In this document: positions 1 to 5,692 of the stretch, one piece after another
Layout: every line of letters starts with the position of its first letter
How positions within the stretch are numbered: position 1 is the stretch's first letter
Source of the DNA: UBA3064 sp016868095
GTDB lineage: Bacteria > Pseudomonadota > Gammaproteobacteria > Burkholderiales > Burkholderiaceae_E
Reading direction: 5' to 3'
DNA: 6,912 bases
Assembly (NCBI GenBank): GCA_041175665.1
Contig: JBEDEM010000104.1
Location: forward strand, 1 to 6,912
The notes under the pieces: generated by a model
Databases searched by the model: none
What the model was told of the DNA's origin: nothing
The model's input: the letters and a program-made list of their open reading frames with translations, nothing else
Position numbers and translations under genes: made by a program

Positions 1-2
1 GT

Positions 3-71
3 AAAACTGATGAACTGGATGCAAGCGAGACACTACTAGAAATAACCGAAGCTGAGTTTGATAACGAATAG
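3..71 (+). CDS. C-terminal end of an unidentified acidic protein (partial)
   Basis: Only frame 3 is open from the window edge to a TAG at 69-71; the other two forward frames hit stops early. It gives 22 residues, starting KTDELDASE and ending EAEFDNE, rich in Asp and Glu. Acidic, probably disordered tails of this kind occur on many unrelated proteins, so no family can be named. The stop codon directly abuts the arsC stop from the opposite strand, with no bases between them, which is a plausible tail-to-tail arrangement of two real genes. The upstream part lies outside the window. The evidence is codon continuity and context only, and a chance open frame of this length is possible. Confidence 0.35.
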   Translation, partial: KTDELDASETLLEITEAEFDNE

Positions 72-500
72 TTAGTTGATTACAGATTCAGAGAAGTCTT
101 TTTCAGGGAAGAGTTCTTTAAGAAGTAGTCGCACGCGTAGGTCTATGTCATTTCGGATAGCCCGCACAGACTCAATTCCTTGACCTGCTGGGTCTTCTAA
201 TTTCCAATCTAAATAATTTTTCCCAGGGTAGATAGCGCAGGCATCACCACAACCCATAGTTATCACAACGTCACTTGCTTGCACCATGGCATCTTCTAAT
301 TTCTTTGGGATTCCATCTAGGATCGCAACCCCTAGCTCCTCGAGTGCTGTCTTGGCAACTGGATTCATGGTTTCAGCTGGCATTGAACCAGCACTTCGCA
401 CTACGACATCCTCTGGTGCGTAATGTGCAAGGAGAGCGGCAGCCATTTGAGACCGTCCAGCGTTATGGACACAGACAAACAAAACTTCAGTTGGCTTCAT
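72..500 (-). CDS. arsC: Arsenate reductase, low-molecular-weight phosphatase fold
   Basis: This 142-residue cytoplasmic protein should reduce arsenate to arsenite. The N-terminus carries the phosphatase P-loop C10-V-H-N-A-G-R16 (CX5R), followed by SQMA, the hallmark of the LMW-PTP-type ArsC family. GCGDAC at 83-88 supplies Cys84 and Cys88, and LEDP at 101-104 holds the likely general acid Asp103. Length is usual for the family. The GCGDAC and DWKLEDPAGQ segments resemble actinobacterial, mycothiol-linked ArsC proteins more than E. coli ArsC; this is inference, and a thioredoxin-coupled mechanism cannot be excluded. The ATG at 500 is supported by AGGA (508-511 on the + strand) seven bases upstream. 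It lies 60 bases after the truncated NADH dehydrogenase in the same direction. No arsR or arsenite efflux gene is visible in the window. Confidence 0.9.
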   Translation of the reverse strand: MKPTEVLFVCVHNAGRSQMAAALLAHYAPEDVVVRSAGSMPAETMNPVAKTALEELGVAILDGIPKKLEDAMVQASDVVITMGCGDACAIYPGKNYLDWKLEDPAGQGIESVRAIRNDIDLRVRLLLKELFPEKDFSESVIN

Positions 501-522
501 GATTCAATCCTAAGTCTGATTT

Positions 523-536
523 TCAACACAGTTTGA
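523..536. promoter_or_regulatory. Candidate ArsR-type operator upstream of arsC
   Basis: A perfect inverted repeat, TCAA-N6-TTGA, lies 22 bases upstream of the arsC start, between arsC and the preceding gene. The spacing and half-sites resemble the ATCAA-N6-TTGAT core bound by ArsR/SmtB repressors. No convincing -35/-10 pair was found around it. A short dyad like this can occur by chance, so it is a suggestion only. Confidence 0.3.
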
Positions 537-560
537 CTTTGCTAATTAACAGCAGGTGAA

Positions 561-1355
561 CTATCGCAAAATTTGTCGGGCTGTTCGGTCGTAAGTTAGG
601 TAGTTCCAGCCCCAGTCAATGACTACTTGAAGTCGGTTACGCCCTCCAAGTAGATATGCCAAATGCAGACCTAACCAAGCCAGCCAGGCAATCAAACCAC
701 TGATTCGAATTTTGCCAACCCAGACAACTGCATCAGATCTTCCAATTGTGGCCATCGACCCTTTATCGCGATACTTAAGTTCTGGGTGGTCAGGATCTTT
801 AAGGAGGGCGGCAACATGTCTGCCCATCTGCATAGCAACTGGTGCAACCATGGGAAGAATTGTCCCCTTTTCATTGCGAGCAGCGAGATCACCTACTACA
901 AAAATATTTGGATAGCTTGTTCCAGTTGGTCGACAATGCCCATCAACTTCAATGCGACCATCTCGCCTGGCAGAAACTCCCAAGTGTCTAGCCAAAATAT
1001 CGCCCAATGAATTGCCTTTAACGCCAGCAGTCCACACAGTTAAGTTGGATTCCAACAGGCGGCCACCTTTTAAGGAAACGTCCTTAGCAGTTACTTCAGC
1101 AACTTGTCCTTGCGTTAGCACCTCAACTCCTCGCCTGATCAAGTCACGCTTTGCAACAGCTGAAAGTGAGTCAGGAAACATTGGCAAGAGTCGCTCACCA
1201 GCCTCAACCAAAGTCACCTTGAGCGCTGATGGGCCAAGTTCAGGAAAATCCTTATGTAATACTTTAGATAATTCTGCTAAAGCTCCGGCCAGCTCAACTC
1301 CAGTAGGGCCACCACCAACAATGACGATACGCGCATGTTGCGGTATATTTTTCAT
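561..1355 (-). pseudogene. Type II NADH dehydrogenase, FAD-binding N-terminal domain missing
   Basis: NDH-2 enzymes pass electrons from NADH through FAD to membrane quinone and are usually about 400-440 residues. Reading from the ATG at 1355 gives only 264. Present are the second Rossmann motif IVIVGGGPTGVELAG (about 10-24, NADH-binding), VEAGERLLP (50-58), the second flavin motif VVGD (153-156), the quinone-region APVAMQMGRH (171-180) and the C-terminal membrane-associating segment ending in YLTYDRTARQILR. The first flavin-binding GxGxxG domain, about 150 residues, is absent. The open frame continues upstream to 1664, but that part is the EamA gene read in another frame and has no NDH-2 character. 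The ATG at 1355 lies 14 bases beyond the EamA stop with only a weak GGGG-type ribosome site. A protein might be made by read-through of the phosphonate operon, but it should lack normal FAD binding. Either a rearrangement cut the gene or an internal deletion fused its two Rossmann motifs. Confidence 0.75.
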
Positions 1356-1369
1356 GACATATTGCCCCA

Positions 1370-2227
1370 CTAAGCTAACCTTAAAGCGCTCACACCCATC
1401 AGTATCATCAAGGTCGCAAGCGCGCGCCGCATCGACAGGGCCTCGTTGAGAAACCAAGTTCCTAGTAGGGCAGCAAACAGCACCGACGTTTCGCGAAGAG
1501 CAGCGATGACTGCGACTGGGGCCTGCGTCATCGCCCAAAGTGCAATGCCATAAGCACTCAGTGAGGCGAGCGCACCACAGGAGGCCAGCGCAAGTCTTGC
1601 GCGCGCATAAGACCATGCGACTGAGACGCCGCGGCGATGAATAACGAACATGGCAAAAGCCCAACCGTCAAATGCAAAAAGCATTGCGACATACTGAACG
1701 GCACTGCCTCCCGCGTCGACGGTTGTACGTACACCCAAGGCATCGACGAGGGTGTAGCATGCAATAACGATCGCATTGGCCAGAGCAAATCGAATCGCCT
1801 TCGGCTGCTGCAGCGATCGAGGCGATAAACCCAAGAGCAAGACGCCAACACAAACGGTGAGAACACCGAACCATGCAAGCCCGCTAAGCGGTTCGCCCAG
1901 CAAAAGGCTTGAAAAAAGGGCTACAAATATTGGACCTAGGCCGCGCATTACTGGGTAGGTCAGTCCCAAATCACCGTGATGATAAGCAGCAGTCAGGGTG
2001 ATGTAGTACGCAATATGAATCAGCAGTGAGGCTCCGATGAAGGGCCAGGCGGCTTGAGGTGGAAGTCCCACCCATGCAAGCAGAGGAATACTGATGAATG
2101 AGCCAATCAAATGGATAAGCGCTGTATCAAGCGACTTATCCTCACTCGATTTAACCAGTGCATTCCATGAGGCGTGTAAAAGCGCAGCAAAAAGCACTGC
2201 ACCCACCACCGACCAACTTAACGCCAT
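1370..2227 (-). CDS. EamA/DMT-family membrane protein of phosphonate operons, putative transporter
   Basis: This 285-residue, strongly hydrophobic protein has about ten predicted membrane segments and two EamA-type repeats. Repeat ends are visible as RGLGPIFVALFSSLLLGEPL (95-114) and LRETSVLFAALLGTWFLNEA (244-263), and the N-terminus has the family-typical LLHASWNALVK (16-26). A subfamily of such proteins is known beside phosphonate catabolic operons and is annotated as phosphonate-utilisation-associated membrane protein (TIGR03340, from memory). It is the last gene of the operon. Its ATG overlaps the stop of the HD gene by one base (TAATG), with AAGGG just upstream, so translational coupling is likely. 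A role in moving 2-AEP, an intermediate or a product across the inner membrane is inferred; the substrate and direction are unknown. Its TAG at 1372-1370 sits at the junction with the NDH-2 remnant. Confidence 0.85.
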   Translation of the reverse strand: MALSWSVVGAVLFAALLHASWNALVKSSEDKSLDTALIHLIGSFISIPLLAWVGLPPQAAWPFIGASLLIHIAYYITLTAAYHHGDLGLTYPVMRGLGPIFVALFSSLLLGEPLSGLAWFGVLTVCVGVLLLGLSPRSLQQPKAIRFALANAIVIACYTLVDALGVRTTVDAGGSAVQYVAMLFAFDGWAFAMFVIHRRGVSVAWSYARARLALASCGALASLSAYGIALWAMTQAPVAVIAALRETSVLFAALLGTWFLNEALSMRRALATLMILMGVSALRLA

Positions 2228-2775
2228 TAAGCCCTTAAGCAGCGCCTGGCGTAGGTGAGGAAGTGGCCAAGATCTTTCGTCGGGCAGTCGGCTAGCTTAG
2301 CTCGATCGTCCCAGATTCTCACACGAATTGCCTCAGCAGCACCATCTTTTTTCATAAAGGCATCGGATTGCTCGGGAGAAAAAATCCCTCCCTGCAAGGC
2401 AAGCGAGCGTTTCGAATCATCTGACAGCGATGCGTAATAGCCTGCGTGATTAGCACAAAGATAACGTTTGGCATCAACATGCAAAGCGATGGGATCAAGT
2501 ACTTCTGAACCAAAAAGTCCACGCAGCAAGGGCAAGGCCCTAAATTGATGCAAATCATCAATGCCGCGCAATGTTGGGGTTTCGCCAAGATCGTGTAGCA
2601 GGTGTCCAAAATCATGTAGCAGCGCAGCCGTCACCAATGCCGCATCAGCGCCATCCTGCTCAGCGAGCGATGCACATTGCAAAGCATGTTCGAGCTGGCT
2701 GACCGGCTCCCCGCTATATTGTTCATTACCTCGTTGGATGAATAAGGTCTCAATGTCATCAAAGGCTATGCTCAT
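2227..2775 (-). CDS. PhnZ-like HD-domain diiron oxygenase of phosphonate degradation
   Basis: This 182-residue protein belongs to the HD family found in phosphonate operons (TIGR03276, from memory). PhnZ uses a mixed-valence diiron centre to cleave (R)-1-hydroxy-2-aminoethylphosphonate to glycine and phosphate. The pattern is retained: Tyr20 and Glu23 in YSGEPVSQ (PhnZ Tyr24/Glu27, substrate sensing), His30 in LEHALQ, the HD pair His54-Asp55 in ALLHDFGH, His58, His76 in DDLHQFRA, His99 with Lys103 in LHVDAKRYLC, and Asp156/Asp157 in RIWDDRAK. The correspondence is by eye. It lies 40 bases after phnY and overlaps the EamA gene by one base. The ribosome site is weak (GAAGAAAAG before the ATG at 2775). 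The usual Fe/2-oxoglutarate hydroxylase partner is not in the window, so the native substrate is uncertain. A TmpB-like role on a methylated analogue is an alternative. A cyclic-nucleotide phosphodiesterase role is unlikely given the extra Tyr/Glu motif and the context. Confidence 0.85.
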   Translation of the reverse strand: MSIAFDDIETLFIQRGNEQYSGEPVSQLEHALQCASLAEQDGADAALVTAALLHDFGHLLHDLGETPTLRGIDDLHQFRALPLLRGLFGSEVLDPIALHVDAKRYLCANHAGYYASLSDDSKRSLALQGGIFSPEQSDAFMKKDGAAEAIRVRIWDDRAKLADCPTKDLGHFLTYARRCLRA

Positions 2776-2815
2776 CGGCTTTTCTTCACGGTGGCGTTAA
2801 AAAAGTGCAAAACAT

Positions 2816-4291
2816 TCACCAAGGTAGCGAATAAGTTTTCACATTGGTAAAGCTCTTGATTGCCTCCTGCACCCCTTCCTTATAGCCAAGACCCGAATCC
2901 TTTATACCGCCAAAGGGTGTGAGCTCCAAGCGGTAGCCGGGAACTTCGCGCACATTAACCGTTCCAACATCGAGTTCACTGATAAATCGGGTGATGTAGT
3001 CCAAGCGATTGGTACATACCGCGCTTGAAAGACCATACGCAGTGCCGTTAGCAAGTTGTATGGCCTCGTTAACATCACGAAAACCAATAATGGGCGACAC
3101 AGGCCCAAAGGTTTCTTCGCGCACCAGGGTCATCGCCGGATCGACACGATCTAAGACGGTTGGCGCATACAAAGCACCCTCTCGACGATTTCCATGAAGC
3201 AAACGCGCACCTTGAGCGATCGCTTCGTTGACTCTTGCCTCAAATAAGCGCGCCGCTGACTCATCGATCACGGTACCCATATCGTTTTGAGGATTGCTAG
3301 GGTCGCCATAAGTCCAGTTGCGTGTTTTTTCGAGCAGCAAGTCCGTAAAGTCAGCGCGTACCTGCTCGTGAACGAGTATCCGCTTTACTGCTGTGCACCG
3401 TTGCCCTGAATTTTTATAACTACCTGCGACCGTTAGGCTCGCTGCCTCCTCCAGGTCAGCATCCTCCATCACAATGAGCGGATCGTTGCCGCCGAGCTCC
3501 AAAACAAGGCGTCGATAAGCCGCCTTTGCAGCAATCGCTTTGCCAATCGAAACACCGCCCGTGAAGGTAACCAAATCCACAGCAGCGTTGGAGAGCATCT
3601 CGTCTGCAATTTCGCAAGGGTCTCCGGTAATCACACTCAGCATGGCGGGCGGCAGACCAGCCTCGTAAAGCATGTCAGCAAAAAGAATGGCAGAAAATGG
3701 TACTTTTTCTGAAGGCTTCAAGACCATCCGATTATTCGTTGCAATGCTTGGCACAATCTTATGGGCTACCTGATTCATCGGGTGATTGAAGGGTGTGATG
3801 GCACTAATCACGCCGAGCAACGGACCTCGTTGGGTATAAACCCGCCTGCGCTTGCCGTGGTGGGTGAGATCACAACTAAAGATTTGCCCATCATCCTTCA
3901 GTACTTCGGTGGCACCAAATAAAAGCACGTCGCTGACCCGTCCTGCCTCATAGACCGCGTCTTTATGGCAAAGACCTGACTCTGCGGTAATCAATGCGGC
4001 GATCTCCTCGCGACGTCCCGAAACAATGCTCGCAGCCTTGTTCAAAATCGTGGCACGATCGAATCGGCTCAATGCAGGCTTTGTATCGTTTGCCAGCGCG
4101 TAGGTTTCTCTGAGCTCTTCAAGACTCGCTTTAGGTACCCTGCCTAACAACTCGCCGCTATAAGGATTAAATACTTCGATCACCCGCGATAAGCCCTCAA
4201 GCTTTGCACGATCCGACCCGACGCGTCGCCCTGCAAGCCGCATCGAATCAAGTCCGAGGTCGCGGATGTATTGTTTGATGTTAGCTTGCAT
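2816..4291 (-). CDS. phnY: Phosphonoacetaldehyde dehydrogenase
   Basis: This aldehyde-dehydrogenase-superfamily enzyme should oxidise phosphonoacetaldehyde to phosphonoacetate with NAD(P)+ in the cytoplasm, the middle step of the PhnW-PhnY-PhnA pathway. The 491-residue protein has the complete fold: cofactor region ITPFNHPMNQ (165-174) and KPSEK (192-196), FTGG (243-246), the general base Glu265 in LELGGNDP, the catalytic Cys299 in NSGQRCTAVKR and EETFGP at 392-397. The His170 in FNHP (most relatives have FNFP) and Arg298 beside the catalytic Cys fit the phosphonate-binding pocket of Sinorhizobium PhnY as I recall it. The symbol phnY is also used for an unrelated Fe/2-oxoglutarate dioxygenase; this gene is the dehydrogenase. 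It follows phnA by 42 bases. No strong Shine-Dalgarno precedes the ATG at 4291, so its translation may be weak or begin differently. General ALDH assignment is certain; substrate rests largely on context. Confidence 0.92.
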   Translation of the reverse strand: MQANIKQYIRDLGLDSMRLAGRRVGSDRAKLEGLSRVIEVFNPYSGELLGRVPKASLEELRETYALANDTKPALSRFDRATILNKAASIVSGRREEIAALITAESGLCHKDAVYEAGRVSDVLLFGATEVLKDDGQIFSCDLTHHGKRRRVYTQRGPLLGVISAITPFNHPMNQVAHKIVPSIATNNRMVLKPSEKVPFSAILFADMLYEAGLPPAMLSVITGDPCEIADEMLSNAAVDLVTFTGGVSIGKAIAAKAAYRRLVLELGGNDPLIVMEDADLEEAASLTVAGSYKNSGQRCTAVKRILVHEQVRADFTDLLLEKTRNWTYGDPSNPQNDMGTVIDESAARLFEARVNEAIAQGARLLHGNRREGALYAPTVLDRVDPAMTLVREETFGPVSPIIGFRDVNEAIQLANGTAYGLSSAVCTNRLDYITRFISELDVGTVNVREVPGYRLELTPFGGIKDSGLGYKEGVQEAIKSFTNVKTYSLPW

Positions 4292-4333
4292 GTTTGGCGC
4301 TTAAATGGCTTGGGTCGATAAGGCTTTTATGGC

Positions 4334-5548
4334 TCAACAATAATTTAAAGCAAGATCAAAGGCATCAAAATTACGCCAACGACGATTCATGTCTAGACCA
4401 GGGACCGGCCGATTGAGGATGAGTGGCACGCCTTGTTCACTCATGCCACCGTGGGATCGAAGCGGCGCATCAAGGCCTGATAAATCATGCCGTGAAGCGC
4501 TTGTTCCAATGACCGTGAAGCGTGACGATACGCATACCAAATCACCGATCCGGTCTTCCGGCAGCTCAAAGCTCAGCGCAGCCTCCTCTCGACTAAGCAC
4601 ACATGCCATACCGCGCATGCCAGCGAGTTCATGAATAATGTCTTTCCTGGCGACTTCATCGGGCAGGTAAACCGTAGCGAAGGAGCCAAGTGCGCCGTGG
4701 TGAACCACATAGGGATCGGTAATTGGAAGAATCACTCGCGCGCGCCCCAAGCCGATTTGATGGTCAAACCAGTCCTGCAGATAAATCACATCGGGCATAC
4801 CGTTCATGCCAACCTTGGCATTCATACCGTGGTCTGCAGTGATCGCGATAACACAACCCATTGCATCAAGCTCAGCGAGATAGCGATCGATCATTTGATA
4901 AAAATGATTGGCTTGCTCACTGCCTGGTGGGTATTTGTGCTGGATGTAATCGGTTGTTGATAAGTAGAGGATATCGGCCTGCTTATTGCGCATCAGTGCA
5001 ACACCACAGGCAAAGACAAACTCGGATAAGTCGGCGCTATAAACGCTAGGCAAGGGTTTATTCACAAGATTTAGAACATTCTCAATGCCATGTACGGCCA
5101 GACTGACTTGATCGGCCTTTTCTGCGGAAAAGCAAATGCCCCCAACCATGCCATGCCCCAGCAATTGACGCAGCTTATCTTTCGCGGTCACGATAGCGAC
5201 TTTGACCCCCGCCTCGCTCATAGCAGCAAATAGGGTAGGCGCACGAAGCCATTTCGGATCATTCATCATGACTTCGCGCTGGCTTTCAGGATCGTATAAA
5301 TAGTTACCGCAAATACCATGCACACGAGGTGGCACACCGGTCACAATCGATAAGTTATTTGGATTGGTGAAGCTAGGCACCACGCCATCAGCAACGAGTG
5401 AAGTCCCAGCATCCAAGGTCGCTTTCAGCCAGGGCGTGTATCCCGCTGCGACCGCCTGAGCGACATAATCGGGCTCGCAACCATCGATACAAACAACAAC
5501 GGTAGCTTGTCGTGGTTTGCTATACCTTCTATTATTTACTTCGAGCAT
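4334..5548 (-). CDS. phnA: Phosphonoacetate hydrolase
   Basis: A zinc-dependent member of the alkaline phosphatase superfamily that splits the C-P bond of phosphonoacetate to acetate and phosphate. The 404-residue protein shows the expected metal and nucleophile residues in order: Asp22 in VVCIDGCEPDY, the nucleophile Thr61 in PSFTNPNN, Asp200 and His204 in LSTTDYIQHKY, Asp239-His240 in TADHGMN, and His366 in RSHGGM. Lys123 and Lys125 in TAKDKLR match lysines thought to hold the substrate carboxylate/phosphonate in PhnA. There is no signal peptide, so it is cytoplasmic. The ATG at 5548 has AAGG seven bases upstream (+ strand CCTT at 5556-5559), which supports this start. It is the first gene of the leftward operon and is divergent from phnW. 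The related nucleotide pyrophosphatase/phosphodiesterase family is an alternative from sequence alone, but neighbours phnW and phnY make PhnA by far the best call. Confidence 0.93.
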   Translation of the reverse strand: MLEVNNRRYSKPRQATVVVCIDGCEPDYVAQAVAAGYTPWLKATLDAGTSLVADGVVPSFTNPNNLSIVTGVPPRVHGICGNYLYDPESQREVMMNDPKWLRAPTLFAAMSEAGVKVAIVTAKDKLRQLLGHGMVGGICFSAEKADQVSLAVHGIENVLNLVNKPLPSVYSADLSEFVFACGVALMRNKQADILYLSTTDYIQHKYPPGSEQANHFYQMIDRYLAELDAMGCVIAITADHGMNAKVGMNGMPDVIYLQDWFDHQIGLGRARVILPITDPYVVHHGALGSFATVYLPDEVARKDIIHELAGMRGMACVLSREEAALSFELPEDRIGDLVCVSSRFTVIGTSASRHDLSGLDAPLRSHGGMSEQGVPLILNRPVPGLDMNRRWRNFDAFDLALNYC

Positions 5549-5605
5549 GCTTGGGCCTTAACGATCATGCAAAACATCGAAAGTATAATTCGGGTTGTGT
5601 CGAAA

Positions 5606-5626
5606 TGATGACAAGCGACGACATCA
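5606..5626. promoter_or_regulatory. Candidate operator dyad TGATG-N11-CATCA
   Basis: Two perfect five-base half-sites are separated by 11 bases, with one further symmetric C/G pair inside. The layout fits a LysR-type (T-N11-A) or similar dimeric activator site, and LysR-type regulators are known to control 2-AEP operons. It overlaps the -35 candidate for the phnA operon. A second partly overlapping dyad, TGTCG (5598-5602) with CGACA (5619-5623), is also present. Without comparison to related loci it stays tentative. Confidence 0.3.
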
Positions 5627-5627
5627 G

Positions 5628-5651
5628 AAGCGTGGGTTCCGTACGCTTTTT
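5628..5651 (+). terminator. Hairpin plus T-run in the phnW leader (attenuator or operator)
   Basis: AAGCGT at 5628-5633 and ACGCTT at 5643-5648 form a perfect six-base inverted repeat around a nine-base loop, followed by T residues through 5651. On the + strand this looks like a short intrinsic terminator between the candidate TATAAT and phnW, which would make it an attenuator. The stem is short, with only three G/C pairs, and the T-run is brief, so termination may be weak. A protein-binding dyad is equally possible. Confidence 0.3.
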
Positions 5652-5669
5652 CCGCTTTCAAACAATATC

Positions 5670-5683
5670 CTAGGAAGGCCTAG
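5670..5683 (+). promoter_or_regulatory. Shine-Dalgarno-like AGGAAGG within a small hairpin before phnW
   Basis: The only strong ribosome-binding sequence for phnW, AGGAAGG at 5672-5678, ends 14 bases before the ATG at 5693, longer than the usual 5-10. It lies in a five-base hairpin CTAGG-AAGG-CCTAG, so half of it is in the stem and half in the loop. An in-frame stop at 5681-5683 rules out any start further upstream; only ATT at 5687 is in frame between that stop and the ATG. The hairpin could limit translation of phnW. Confidence 0.4.
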
Positions 5684-5692
5684 CCGATTGCC

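Larger units (their letters stand above)
5549..5692. promoter_or_regulatory. Divergent control region between phnA and phnW
   Basis: These 144 bases must hold the promoters of both the phnW transcript and the leftward phnA operon. On the + strand there is a perfect TATAAT at 5584-5589 with no good -35 box at normal spacing. On the - strand TTGTCA (5614-5609) lies 18 bases from AATTAT (5590-5585), a weak but possible promoter for phnA. The two candidates occupy the same bases, so mutually exclusive or co-regulated firing is conceivable. Several dyads lie in the region and are listed separately. No regulator gene is present in the window. Confidence 0.6.

Noticed and set aside
952..1449. A 165-residue + strand open frame
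   Set aside because: It lies opposite the conserved NDH-2 and EamA coding sequence, has shadow-like Ser/Thr/Pro-rich composition and shows no motif.
1356..1664. Upstream extension of the NDH-2 reading frame giving a 367-residue protein
   Set aside because: The first 103 residues are the EamA gene read in another frame on the same strand. They are rich in Cys, Arg and Ser and lack any flavin-binding motif.
2227..2775. HD protein as a c-di-GMP or nucleotide phosphodiesterase
   Set aside because: The extra Tyr/Glu motif before the first His, the LHVDAKRYLC segment and the phosphonate operon setting match PhnZ-type oxygenases; no HD-GYP motif is present.
4631..4960. A 109-residue + strand open frame inside phnA
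   Set aside because: It is antisense to the PhnA metal-binding segments, so it is a shadow frame.
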